17,081 nt of DNA from Fidelibacterota bacterium (GCA_030634675.1 DAOWAH010000013.1:1-17081); one strand, 5' to 3'; shown: positions 1 through 7,536, numbered from the stretch's first letter. Notes: generated by a model not told the origin, from the sequence alone. Made by a program: numbers and translations.

Positions 1-674
1 GAAGCTGTCTCCATATCTTCATAGACCAGGCAAGGTGAGTGATTGTGATTAGCCTTATTGAGCATCTTATTCCAGTTATTGACCAAACTGTCGTAATCGT
101 TACGCAGGAATTCTTCACTTTTTCCTTCCGCTACTGTACGAACAATGATACCGAAATTTTCCTCTTTTAATCCGGTGACGATTTTCTTTAATCTTCGGCG
201 TTCGTATTTATCCCAGATTTTTTTTGAGATACCAATATAATTGGCATTGGGCACTAGAACTAAAAGCCGGCCAGGCAGTGCGGTTTCGGTGGTAACACGT
301 GGACCTTTACCGGCAAATGGTTCTTTGATAATCTGAACAAATATATCCTGTCCGGTATGCAAATCCACTTCTATTCGATCACTATTTTTGCGACTGCGTC
401 TATTGTTTGAATTATCGTAATCATCGTCAGTATCGGAAAGGAAAGCGTTGTTTTCTATCTCTGAAAAAGGTAAAAAGGCGTTTATTTCGTAACCAATATC
501 AACAAATGCAGCCTGCATACCGTGAATAACGTTTTCAACTTTACCGTAATAGATATTACCAACCATCCGTTGATGATCGGGTTTTTCAACATACACTTCA
601 ACTAATTGATCGTCTTCCAGTATGGCGATGCGGGTCTCTCCCATACTTTCATTTATATAAATTTCTTTTTTCAT
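1..674 (-). CDS. rng: Ribonuclease E/G family protein, RNase G-like (N-terminal part, cut by window edge)
   Basis: Endoribonuclease of the RNase E/G family, which cleaves single-stranded AU-rich RNA in rRNA maturation and mRNA decay. The visible 224 residues begin MKKEIYINESMGETRIAILE and continue with the S1-type RNA-binding segment (VGNIYYGKVENVIHGMQAAF, then VDIGYEINAFLPF), which aligns well with the start of E. coli RNase G. A charged, low-complexity insert (DTDDDYDNSNNRRSRKNSD) lies inside the S1 domain, where this family often carries species-specific loops. The segment FVQIIKEPFAGKGPRVTTE and the RNase H-like start (LPGRLLVLVPNANYIGISKK) follow. The catalytic DNase I-like domain and zinc link lie outside the window. 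The start at 674 is preceded by AGGA at good spacing. The gene is divergent from the cysQ-like gene. Family call is firm; RNase G rather than E rests on the short N-terminus. Confidence 0.93.
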   Translation of the reverse strand, partial: MKKEIYINESMGETRIAILEDDQLVEVYVEKPDHQRMVGNIYYGKVENVIHGMQAAFVDIGYEINAFLPFSEIENNAFLSDTDDDYDNSNNRRSRKNSDRIEVDLHTGQDIFVQIIKEPFAGKGPRVTTETALPGRLLVLVPNANYIGISKKIWDKYERRRLKKIVTGLKEENFGIIVRTVAEGKSEEFLRNDYDSLVNNWNKMLNKANHNHSPCLVYEDMETA

Positions 675-1253
675 TTTCCTAATCCGTCCAAAGTGGAACC
701 TGGGTTTTGCAACTCAAATGAAATAATGTTATGCTAAATATCAGCATAACGCCTCTGGTTGGATTTATTACCTGATAAACGTTACCGTTGAAGCAAGCCG
801 GACGTCGATAATACCATTACCAGCAGGTGGTGATGAGGGAGGGAGAAGGAAAGAAAAAAACTTTTATGAAGTAAAAAATTTTTGTTAGTATTGGAAAAAA
901 ATGCTTCAAAAACCGCCTTCAATGCGTCCTCATCGAACTCAAAATTAAGTTTTTTCTTCAATTTTCTCAAGCGCTTTGTAACTGTATTTGAGAGCGAACA
1001 AGATAAACTTTAATTTTTAAGTAAATTAAATGGATATATACTTTCAGATTCATGAAAAAGGTTACTACTTGAATTGAGGGATAATAAGATTGAATGGGTA
1101 GAAAATTTCCTCCGAAATAGCCCGATGGAATGAATTGCCAAAATATGTAATTTCAGACTTGAACGTGTACCGGCTATTGTAATTGATCTGAACACTCATG
1201 TTGTCGATTTTCGTTACACTTCAAATTTTATAACTATTTAAACCAGGGAAAAA
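675..1253. other. Intergenic region between divergent genes
   Basis: This is about 580 nt between the RNase G gene (minus) and the cysQ-like gene (plus). Apart from the hairpin at 728-750 and the ribosome-binding sites next to each gene, I recognise nothing coding. Two short minus-strand open frames (about 60 codons each, 782-970 and 1010-1195) have no family resemblance and no convincing Shine-Dalgarno site. The region is AT-rich and should contain the two divergent promoters, but I see no pair of boxes good enough to call. Confidence 0.5.
728..750 (-). promoter_or_regulatory. Perfect 8-bp hairpin upstream of the RNase G gene
   Basis: GTTATGCT (728-735) and AGCATAAC (743-750) form a perfect inverted repeat with a 7-nt loop, about 54 nt upstream of the RNase G start on the minus strand. 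No U-tract follows on either strand, so it is not an intrinsic terminator. It may be a hairpin in the mRNA leader or a dimeric repressor operator. E. coli RNase E is known to control its own level through hairpins in its 5' leader; an analogous role here is inference only. Confidence 0.4.
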
Positions 1254-2039
1254 ATGACCAATCTGGATCCTGAACTGAAATTGGCTATTGCCGCAGCCCA
1301 GCAAGCTGGTAGTACAATTATGAATTATTATGAAGCCGATTATGAAATCAAGGATAAAGGCTACCATAATCCCGTAACCACTGCTGACCATGCTTCTGAT
1401 TCATTACTTAAATCCATGCTGGGGGAAGCATTTCCTGATTACGGATGGTTATCAGAGGAAACAGTGGATTCTCCCGAACGGATGAAAAAAGAGCGGGTCT
1501 GGGTTGTTGATCCACTGGATGGTACCAAAGAATTCATTGAAGGCGTACCGCATTTTGTGGTAAGTATTGCCTTAGTTGAAGATGACCAGTCAGTGTTAGG
1601 AGTTTTATACAATCCGGTGACCGAAGAATTATTTTCCGCCACCCGTGGAACCGGAGCTTTTCTGAATGATAAACCGGTTAGATGTGCCAGCAAAGAAAAT
1701 CCGGTTGATATGATAATTTTAAATAGTCGATCTGAAACGCGCAGAGGATTGTGGGCACCATTCGACGGAGTATTCGGAGAACTGCAGGCAATTGGTAGTG
1801 TGGCCTATAAATTAGGATTGACAGCAGCCGGGAAAGCCGATATCTTTGCTTCCCTGCGACCGAAAAATGAATGGGATATATGTGCCGGCAATTGCCTGAT
1901 TAATGAGGCCGGTGGTAAACTTATTAATCTGAATGGGCAGCCGGTTACTTACAACAATACATCAACTCTGATATCCCCCGGATTAATCGCCGGAGACAAA
2001 GCAGCAGTTGACAGAACGTACAATATTTTAACAAAGTAA
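1254..2039 (+). CDS. cysQ: 3'(2'),5'-bisphosphate nucleotidase / inositol monophosphatase family (CysQ-like)
   Basis: Mg2+-dependent, Li+-sensitive phosphatase superfamily. CysQ proteins remove the 3'-phosphate from 3'-phosphoadenosine 5'-phosphate left by sulfate assimilation and sulfotransferases. The 261-residue length is normal. The first metal motif is LSEET (residues 66-70, Glu69), the second is WVVDPLDGTKEFI (Asp86, Asp89), and the C-terminal motif is NEWDICAGNCLINEAGG with Asp208. The KEF after DPLDGT is typical of CysQ rather than SuhB (DPLDGT-NF). AGGGA lies a few bases before the ATG. The gene ends 10 nt before thyX, so the two are probably co-transcribed. Inositol-phosphate or fructose-1,6-bisphosphate phosphatase activity is possible, since the superfamily is promiscuous. 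Confidence 0.88.
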   Translation: MTNLDPELKLAIAAAQQAGSTIMNYYEADYEIKDKGYHNPVTTADHASDSLLKSMLGEAFPDYGWLSEETVDSPERMKKERVWVVDPLDGTKEFIEGVPHFVVSIALVEDDQSVLGVLYNPVTEELFSATRGTGAFLNDKPVRCASKENPVDMIILNSRSETRRGLWAPFDGVFGELQAIGSVAYKLGLTAAGKADIFASLRPKNEWDICAGNCLINEAGGKLINLNGQPVTYNNTSTLISPGLIAGDKAAVDRTYNILTK

Positions 2040-2049
2040 AGAGGGCTGC

Positions 2050-3021
2050 ATGGGAAGTAATAATTTACCAGATGGTGCTGTAAAATGTTTGGATAAAGGA
2101 TTTGTGCGGCTGGTGGATTCCATGGGTAGTGATGCGGCTATAGTGCAGGCTGCCCGGGTGAGCTATGGTAAAGGGACAACCAAAGTATCACGGGACCGAG
2201 CGCTGATCCGTTATCTGATGCGCCATCACCATTCGACACCTTTCGAGATGGTGGAGTTGAAGTTTCATGCCAAAATGCCCATTTTTGTTGCTCGTCAGTG
2301 GGTTCGGCATCGTACCGCCAACATTAATGAATACAGTCTGCGCTATTCTGAAGCAGTAGATGACTTTTATATCCCCCGGCCGGAAAATGTGCATTTTCAG
2401 AGTAAGTGGAACAAACAGGGGCGTGAGATGGCAGTTGTACCAGCGGAATTAAAGGCAAAAACAGTCGCTTATTTTAAGGAAATGTCCCAGCGCAGCTATG
2501 AATTATACACTGAATTAAACGAAGCTGGGATTGCCCGTGAACTGGCACGAGCTGTCCTTCCGGTTAATCTTTATACGCAGTGGTACTGGAAAAATGACTT
2601 ACATAATACTTTCCATTTTTTGAGATTGCGAATGGATGATCACGCCCAGTACGAGATTCAGGTCTATGCCACTGCTATGGCTGAAATGGTTAAACGAGTC
2701 GTACCGATTGCCTATGAAGCATTTGAGGATTATATTCTTAATGGTATGTTCTTTTCCATGATCGACCGGGAAATATTCCGCAAAAAATTACCGGAGCGTG
2801 TTAAAGAAGATTTACTGGATGATGTGACCTATCAGCTCGTGGCCGGATTGCATGCTAATAAACCCCAGGATGAAAATGAGCTGTATAAATTGTACCAAAA
2901 GGAAGGTGGTCAGGATTCGGAAGCTGATTTTGCTGTCAAATGGGCGGCAAGTGACAATGCTGAAGGAAATATTTTTGAAATGCGTGAATTAAAAGAAAAA
3001 TTGTATAAACTGGGCTCGTAA
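2050..3021 (+). CDS. thyX: Flavin-dependent thymidylate synthase ThyX, with long C-terminal extension
   Basis: Makes dTMP from dUMP using methylenetetrahydrofolate as carbon donor and FAD/NADPH as reductant, replacing ThyA. The signature RHRx7S is present as RHRTANINEYS (residues 86-96), preceded by STPFEMVELKFHAKMPIFVA, in which FEMVEL belongs to the FAD/dUMP site. A second conserved block is NDLHNTFHFLRLRMDDHAQY. At 323 residues it is clearly longer than classical ThyX (about 220-250). Roughly 90 extra residues, acidic and predicted helical by eye, follow the core and hold no motif I know. The start is preceded by an AGAGGG-like site, and the gene follows the cysQ-like gene by 10 nt. Core function is well supported; the role of the tail is unknown. 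Confidence 0.95.
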   Translation: MGSNNLPDGAVKCLDKGFVRLVDSMGSDAAIVQAARVSYGKGTTKVSRDRALIRYLMRHHHSTPFEMVELKFHAKMPIFVARQWVRHRTANINEYSLRYSEAVDDFYIPRPENVHFQSKWNKQGREMAVVPAELKAKTVAYFKEMSQRSYELYTELNEAGIARELARAVLPVNLYTQWYWKNDLHNTFHFLRLRMDDHAQYEIQVYATAMAEMVKRVVPIAYEAFEDYILNGMFFSMIDREIFRKKLPERVKEDLLDDVTYQLVAGLHANKPQDENELYKLYQKEGGQDSEADFAVKWAASDNAEGNIFEMRELKEKLYKLGS

Positions 3022-3039
3022 TGTAATTGAAGAAGATCA

Positions 3040-3048
3040 TGTTATAAT
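3040..3048 (+). promoter_or_regulatory. Possible extended -10 promoter for radC
   Basis: TGTTATAAT is a perfect -10 hexamer (3043-3048) with the TG of an extended -10 element, in the 52-nt gap between thyX and radC. No good -35 box lies 17 bp upstream, which extended -10 promoters tolerate. It may give radC its own transcription in addition to read-through from thyX. Confidence 0.4.
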
Positions 3049-3076
3049 TACAATCTCAATTTCAAGGAGGATTATG

Positions 3077-3763
3077 ATGAAGTATAAAATTTCGGAAGGG
3101 GTTAGCGGCCACCGCCAGCGATTGCGTGAACGATTCTTGAAAGCCGGTTTAGATAGCTTGCAGGATTATGAAATTATCGAATTGTTGCTAACGCTGGGCA
3201 CACCACGCCGGGATTGTAAACAGCCGGCTCGGGAACTGCTGTTGGAATTCGGTTCTCTGAAAGCGGTGCTGGAAGCCGAACCGGTTGAATTACAACGTAT
3301 CAAAGGTGTAGGTCCATCCAATGTACTTGGTTTGAAATTGATCAGAGCTATGGCCGAACGCTATTTAAAGGACCGGATCATCGACCGTGATTTTATCGAG
3401 AGTTCGGAACAGGTAATCAAATTTTTGAGTCATGCCCTGAGTATCAGAGACCGGGAGACATTTTTAGTGGTCTATTTAAATGGCCGGAATCAGGTGCTGG
3501 GATCGGAGGAAATATTCAGTGGAACACTCACTACTTCGGCGGTATATCCCCGGGAAGTAGTGAAAAAGGCTTTGACAAACAAAGCTGCAGCTCTGATTTT
3601 TGTGCACAATCACCCCAGTGGTAATTTGAATCCCAGCAAAGATGATATCGCAATAACTAAAAAACTGAAAGCCGCCCTGGCCACCATCGATGTGGCTGTT
3701 CACGACCACATTATTATTGCCGGTAATGGCCACTATTCAATGGCCGATCATGGACTGCTATAG
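3077..3763 (+). CDS. radC: RadC family JAB/MPN-domain protein
   Basis: RadC-family protein; its historical 'DNA repair' label is not well supported biochemically. An N-terminal helix-hairpin-helix region (RIKGVGPSNVLGLKLIRA) precedes a JAB1/MPN metalloprotease-like domain. The metal motif is HNHPSGNLNPSKDD, i.e. HxH then SxxD, with Glu of RETF as the likely catalytic acid. Length (about 228) is normal. Two ATG codons occur in tandem at 3074 and 3077. The strong AAGGAGG at 3064-3070 sits only 3 nt before the first but 6 nt before the second, so I chose 3077. A chromosomal copy downstream of thyX, with no mobile genes nearby, argues against a plasmid- or phage-borne variant. Confidence 0.93.
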   Translation: MKYKISEGVSGHRQRLRERFLKAGLDSLQDYEIIELLLTLGTPRRDCKQPARELLLEFGSLKAVLEAEPVELQRIKGVGPSNVLGLKLIRAMAERYLKDRIIDRDFIESSEQVIKFLSHALSIRDRETFLVVYLNGRNQVLGSEEIFSGTLTTSAVYPREVVKKALTNKAAALIFVHNHPSGNLNPSKDDIAITKKLKAALATIDVAVHDHIIIAGNGHYSMADHGLL

Positions 3764-3964
3764 CCTGGCCGTTTGCGCGACCTTACTCCAAATTATAAAA
3801 ACAAACTGATATTTTTTAGCGGAATACAGGTCAGCATCCACCTGCAAACTGTACAGCGGTGTCAATTTGTAACGTATACCAGCGGTCAGAGCGAACGGTA
3901 GCTGATCGATATGCAATTTATAATAATCAACTGTCTTTCGCCATAATTTGATTTTTAATAAGGA
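3758..3964 (-). pseudogene. Remnant of an outer-membrane/PorV-like protein (C-terminal fragment)
   Basis: The minus strand has a 68-codon open frame without a start codon, ending at a TAG that overlaps the last bases of radC on the other strand. Its translation includes DQLPFALTAGIRYKLTPLYS followed by LQVDADLYS. This alternating pattern looks like beta-strands of an outer-membrane barrel, reminiscent of PorV/UPF0164-type proteins (LP...RAGxAYKL...LxLDxD). An in-frame stop (3965-3967) precedes it and no matching frame continues upstream. I read it as a decayed gene end. A chance frame cannot be excluded. Confidence 0.35.
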
Positions 3965-4094
3965 TTACGTCCCCCCGCCCTTTATCTCTGATATTGTAGT
4001 TTGTCAGCCTATTATTGTTGCCCGGCATTTAAAGGACTAAATAAATTCGTTTACACAGACTCGTGGTTATTTTGTTCAACGATTAAGGATTACT
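3764..4094. other. Intergenic region between radC and the citrate lyase cluster
   Basis: About 330 nt. The first two thirds carry the putative minus-strand membrane-protein remnant. The rest holds a C-rich run (3971-3980) and the AAGGA ribosome-binding site (4085-4089) of the CitD-CitE gene. The promoter of the tricarboxylate cluster should be here, but I see no convincing -35/-10 pair and no terminator after radC. Confidence 0.4.
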
Positions 4095-5306
4095 ATGGCA
4101 CCATCATCTTCTGCAGGGCCGAAGGGGGAAAAACCGCGTTCAGACGTTCGTGTTACTTATACTCCCCAGGACTTCCCTTTAACCATTAACTCTAGCAGCA
4201 AAGTGGCTGCTTTGTTTGGGAAAGCCATCGATAAGTTAGCCCGGTCAGTTTGTGCTGATTTGGGTATCAACACCGGACGCTTGGAAATCGACGACTTTGG
4301 CGCAGTGCCATTTGTATTATCAGCACGGATTGAAGCGGTAATTAAGGCGGCCTATCCGAAGTTGGAGGCTGAATGTTTACCCCCAATGAAAGCTTTTTGT
4401 ACTTATGCAACCTGCCGTGATAAATTTCGTCGCAGCCGCCTCTACCTGCCTGGTAATCAACCAAAATTGATGTTAAATGCAGGGATTCACCAACCTGATG
4501 GCTTGATCCTTGATCTGGAAGACTCGGTCGGTCAAAACGAAAAAGAAGCGACCCGCTACCTAGTCCGCAACGCCCTGCGTTCGTTGGACTTTTTCGGCGC
4601 CGAACGAATGGTACGAATTAATCAGGGTGAAATGGGTCTGACCGATCTGGAATTTATTGTACCCCATAATGTGCATCTGATACTCGTACCCAAAGTCGAA
4701 TCGGCCGATCAGATTATTGCCATTGATAAAAAGATTGCCGAAATCAGCAAGACCTGTGGACGGACCGAACCGGTCTATCTGATGCCGATCCTGGAAAGCG
4801 GCCGGGGTATTTTAAAGGCGTTGGAAATCGCCGAAGCATCGTCGAATAACGTGGCGCTGGCCATTGGCCTTGAAGATTATACCGCCGATCTTGGTGTGCC
4901 GCGGACCGATGAGGGGAAAGAATCATTTTTTGCCCGGGGAATGCTGGTAAATGCCGCCCGTGCAGCCGGTCTTCAGGCAATCGACACGGTCTATAGCGAT
5001 GTCGGCAACGAAGAAGGTTTACGAGCCTCGGTGCTGGAAGCCAAAGCCTTGGGCTTCGATGGTAAAGGTTGTATTCACCCGCGGCAGATCAAACCATTAC
5101 ACGAAGCGTTTACACCCACATCAGTCGAAATTGATAAAGCCAAAAAGATCGAATTGGCTTTTGACAAGGCTCAGGAACAGGGTCTGGGGGTAGTGGCGCT
5201 CGGCAACAAAATGATCGACCCGCCGGTAGTTAAACGCGCCCAGCAAACCATCGCTCTGGCGGTTGCCTCAGATTTATTAACTGAAAACTGGAAAGAAAAC
5301 CTTTAA
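4095..5306 (+). CDS. citE: Citrate lyase: fused acyl-carrier (CitD, gamma) and citryl-ACP lyase (CitE, beta) subunits
   Basis: Citrate lyase splits citrate into acetate and oxaloacetate; CitE cleaves the citryl-thioester carried on CitD. At 403 residues this equals CitD (about 98) plus CitE (about 300). Residues 15-95 match CitD: RSDVRVTY, with Ser16 where CitD Ser14 carries the phosphoribosyl-dephospho-CoA arm, then LTINSSSKVAALFGKAI and LEIDDFGAVPFVLSARIEA. Residues from about 108 are an HpcH/HpaI-type TIM barrel: RSRLYLPGNQPK, GLILDLEDSVG, LILVPKVESADQI, YLMPILESGRGI and ALAIGLEDYTADLGV. AAGGA lies 5 nt before the ATG. CitF follows downstream. The stop codon is the first triplet of an inverted-repeat arm. 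Malyl- or citramalyl-CoA lyase is unlikely given the CitD domain and CitF neighbour. Confidence 0.92.
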   Translation: MAPSSSAGPKGEKPRSDVRVTYTPQDFPLTINSSSKVAALFGKAIDKLARSVCADLGINTGRLEIDDFGAVPFVLSARIEAVIKAAYPKLEAECLPPMKAFCTYATCRDKFRRSRLYLPGNQPKLMLNAGIHQPDGLILDLEDSVGQNEKEATRYLVRNALRSLDFFGAERMVRINQGEMGLTDLEFIVPHNVHLILVPKVESADQIIAIDKKIAEISKTCGRTEPVYLMPILESGRGILKALEIAEASSNNVALAIGLEDYTADLGVPRTDEGKESFFARGMLVNAARAAGLQAIDTVYSDVGNEEGLRASVLEAKALGFDGKGCIHPRQIKPLHEAFTPTSVEIDKAKKIELAFDKAQEQGLGVVALGNKMIDPPVVKRAQQTIALAVASDLLTENWKENL

Positions 5307-5544
5307 CCACAGATTTCACAGATTATACAAATTTTAAAACCTAAAAAGAAAAAACTTAATAATGGATTTATCTAACATCGTTTAAGAGTTGTGTTATATC
5401 ATTAAAAAGTAAATTAATTGAAAAAGTAGACTAAGATGAATTGGGAGAATCACCAAAATATTAACAAAACTTTTATACCAAAAAATAATCATAAAAACAA
5501 TCAGTGTAATCTGTGTAATCCGTGGTTAAAACAATCTGTGGTTA
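5304..5544. repeat. Inverted-repeat element A between citDE and citF
   Basis: The left arm begins TAACCACAGATTTCACAG at 5304 (running to about 5333) and the right arm, at 5499-5528, ends TGTAATCCGTGGTTA. By hand alignment 25 of 30 positions are complementary. A further half-arm, AATCTGTGGTTA, repeats at 5533-5544, just before the citF start. The arms consist of imperfect CACAGATTA units. The interior is about 165 nt, very AT-rich, with no gene. The citDE stop codon is the TAA of the left arm. It belongs to the same family as the elements at 8071, 10436 and 11796. Confidence 0.85.
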
Positions 5545-5550
5545 GAATTA

Positions 5551-7110
5551 ATGAAAAATAAAATGATAAAAAATGCAGCCGGTCGGTTGGTTCCGACGGA
5601 AGTTAATGGCGTTTCTCAAGTATCCTTTCAAGGTGTAGGAAAGTTTCGACCCAGCGGGAAAAAGCCGGCCCTGCCGATTCGTACCTGCAGCGATTATCCT
5701 GTGGATGGGAATAAAACCGTTCCGTCGTTAAAAAATGCTTTGGAAAAATGTGGTTTGAAAGATGGTATGACGATATCATCACACCACCACTTCCGCAATG
5801 GTGACCTGGTCATGAATCAAGTATTCGATATTGCTGCCGAAAAAGGTGTGAAAGGATTACGCTGGTTTCCTTCGGCGGCTTTCCCCTGTCACAAGCCAGT
5901 GCTCAAACACATGGAAAATGGGGTTGTCGACTGGGTAGAAGGTTCGCTAAATGGTCCATTGGGTGATTATGCCTCCCGGGGAAAAATGAAAGGTACAGCC
6001 ATTCTACGCAGCCATGGCGGACGCTGGCAAGCGGTGCAAGACGGAGAAGTCCAAATCGATATTGCGGTGATTGCAGCCCCCACTGCCGATGCTTTCGGTA
6101 ACGCTACCGGTGACCGGGGTCCCTCGGCCTGTGGCTTACTGGGTTTCGGTCTGGTGGATTCAATTCACGCCGATAAAGTTATTGTGGTTACCGACAACCT
6201 GGTTCCGTTCCCCTGCGTGCCCTGGCAGATCCAGGGCCAGAATGTGGATTACGTAGTGGTTTTGGATAAAGTTGGTGATCCTGAAAAAATTGTTAGTGGC
6301 ACAACTCAACTTACCAAATCACCGGATCGGTTATACATTGCCGAACTGACTGCCCGCTTCGTCCGCGATGCTGGGATTATGCAGGACGGCTTCAGCTTCC
6401 AGGCTGGCGCCGGCGGTACATCGCTAGCTTTTGCGATCTATTTAAAAGAAATGATGAAGGAAGCCGGTATTAAGGCTCGTTTCATCCGCGGTGGATCGAC
6501 AAAATATCTGGTGGAAATGCTGGAAGAAGGTCTTACTGACTTCATTCTCGATGGTCAGACTTTCGATCTGGAAGGTGTTCGTTCCATGCGCGAAAACTAT
6601 GGTCATGTTAACACGTCGCCATTTACCAGTTACAACTGGCACGGCAAAGGTAATTTCGCGTCCATGTTGGATGCGGTTGTGCTCGGTGCGACAGAAGTTG
6701 ATGTGAATTTCAATGCCAATGTGGTAACCCACTCCGATGGTAAAATGCTCCACGGTATCGGTGGCTGGCAGAATTGCCTGTTCAGCAAATGTACGATCCT
6801 TCCTATCCCGGCATTCCGTGATAGGATTCCGGTGATCGTGGATGAAGTGACTACAATCGTTGGACCGGGTGAATTGATCGATGTAATTGTCACCGAGCGT
6901 GGTATTGCGATTAATCCCTTGCGCAAGGATTTACTGGAAGCGGTCAAGGACAGCGAATTGCCTATCCGGCCGATTGGGGAGATCAAAGCGGAAATCGATG
7001 ATCTGATCGGCAGTCCACCGGTCAAACCGCAACTGACCGACAAAGTTATCGGCATTGTCAAATGGGTTGACGGTACCGTGATCGACTCAATTTATGGAAT
7101 CAAAGAATAA
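5551..7110 (+). CDS. citF: Citrate lyase alpha subunit (citrate:acetyl-ACP transferase, CitF)
   Basis: CitF exchanges the acetyl group on the CitD arm for citrate, giving citryl-ACP for CitE. The 519-residue length is normal. Recognisable blocks are the N-terminal RTCSDYPVDGNKT, the family hallmark MTISSHHHFRNGDLVMNQV, GPSACGLLGFGLVDSIHADK, DNLVPFPCVPWQIQGQ, and the C-terminal GPGELIDVIVTERGIAINP typical of CoA-transferase-fold subunits. The enzyme is cytosolic and assembles with the upstream CitD-CitE fusion. The start is the first ATG after the repeat element; no Shine-Dalgarno sequence is visible in front of it or in front of the alternative ATG at 5563. The half-arm of element A occupies the place where one would sit, so translation initiation may be unusual or coupled. 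Confidence 0.95.
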   Translation: MKNKMIKNAAGRLVPTEVNGVSQVSFQGVGKFRPSGKKPALPIRTCSDYPVDGNKTVPSLKNALEKCGLKDGMTISSHHHFRNGDLVMNQVFDIAAEKGVKGLRWFPSAAFPCHKPVLKHMENGVVDWVEGSLNGPLGDYASRGKMKGTAILRSHGGRWQAVQDGEVQIDIAVIAAPTADAFGNATGDRGPSACGLLGFGLVDSIHADKVIVVTDNLVPFPCVPWQIQGQNVDYVVVLDKVGDPEKIVSGTTQLTKSPDRLYIAELTARFVRDAGIMQDGFSFQAGAGGTSLAFAIYLKEMMKEAGIKARFIRGGSTKYLVEMLEEGLTDFILDGQTFDLEGVRSMRENYGHVNTSPFTSYNWHGKGNFASMLDAVVLGATEVDVNFNANVVTHSDGKMLHGIGGWQNCLFSKCTILPIPAFRDRIPVIVDEVTTIVGPGELIDVIVTERGIAINPLRKDLLEAVKDSELPIRPIGEIKAEIDDLIGSPPVKPQLTDKVIGIVKWVDGTVIDSIYGIKE

Positions 7111-7113
7111 AGT

Positions 7114-7514
7114 AAGATTGAATAATTAATATTTAATAATGGATAGAAAAGAGCTGAGAGACCGGACAACAAGCTTTGCACATCGATGTGTGAAAATGGC
7201 TGTCTCATTGCCAAAGACCATTTTGGGGCGACATTTGAAAAATCAGATTATTCGGTCATCCACTTCAGTTGCAGCAAATTATCGTGCTGCAGTATTGGCA
7301 CAATCCAATGCAGCATTTACTGCTAAAATAAGTATTGTTTTAGAAGAAGTTGATGAAACGCTTTTCTGGATTGAATTCATAAAAACAGAAAAACTTATCG
7401 ATTCGAATAAATTATCTGACCTTCTTAATGAATCTAATGAATTAACAGCAATATTTTATTCCATTCGAAAGACTCAAAAGATAAAAGAATCTTAATTAAT
7501 AATTATTAAATCTT
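7114..7514. mobile_element. AT-rich inverted repeat bracketing the four-helix-bundle gene
   Basis: AAGATTGAATAATTA (7114-7128) and TAATTATTAAATCTT (7500-7514) are complementary at 14 of 15 positions and enclose the four-helix-bundle ORF almost exactly, between citF and the HD gene. Both ends are AT-rich, so some matching could be chance, but the non-AT positions (the G of AAGATT and the C of its complement) match too. The layout, one short ORF filling the space between inverted ends, parallels the GxxExxY cassette about 560 nt downstream, although the repeat is different. Confidence 0.5.
7139..7495 (+). CDS. Four helix bundle protein (23S rRNA intervening-sequence/S23 family)
   Basis: Small helical protein (118 residues) of the family first seen encoded in 23S rRNA intervening sequences of Leptospira and later found free-standing in many chromosomes. 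Function is unknown; RNA or DNA binding has been suggested from its basic surface. Typical blocks are an N-terminal helix with LRDRTTSFAHRCVKMAVSLP, the signature NQIIRSSTSVAANYRAAVLA (family pattern Q.rRAa.Si.aNi.Eg), a third helix KISIVLEEVDETLFWIEFIK, and a C-terminal helix LLNESNELTAIFYSIRKTQK. It is visibly AT-richer than the citrate lyase genes. It sits within an AT-rich inverted repeat inside the cluster, suggesting an inserted cassette rather than a metabolic partner. No good ribosome-binding site is seen. Confidence 0.85.
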   Translation: MDRKELRDRTTSFAHRCVKMAVSLPKTILGRHLKNQIIRSSTSVAANYRAAVLAQSNAAFTAKISIVLEEVDETLFWIEFIKTEKLIDSNKLSDLLNESNELTAIFYSIRKTQKIKES

Positions 7515-7536
7515 AAATGTTAAAATCGGAGATTTT

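Noticed and set aside
728..750. Intrinsic terminator for either flanking gene
   Set aside because: No T-tract on either strand and it lies upstream of both genes, not downstream.
782..970. Minus-strand 62-codon frame in the RNase G / cysQ intergenic region
   Set aside because: No recognisable family and no ribosome-binding site; the N-terminal part looks protein-like but the rest is low complexity.
1010..1195. Minus-strand 61-codon frame
   Set aside because: Serine/isoleucine-rich translation of AT-rich DNA, no motif, no start signal.
4001..4189. 62-codon plus-strand frame overlapping the start of citDE
   Set aside because: Out of frame with the CitD-CitE fusion, whose N-terminus is clearly CitD-like; no ribosome-binding site.
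4744..4980. Antisense frames inside citDE, citF, the hydro-lyase and other long genes
   Set aside because: All overlap well-supported enzymes in other frames and show no domain features of their own.
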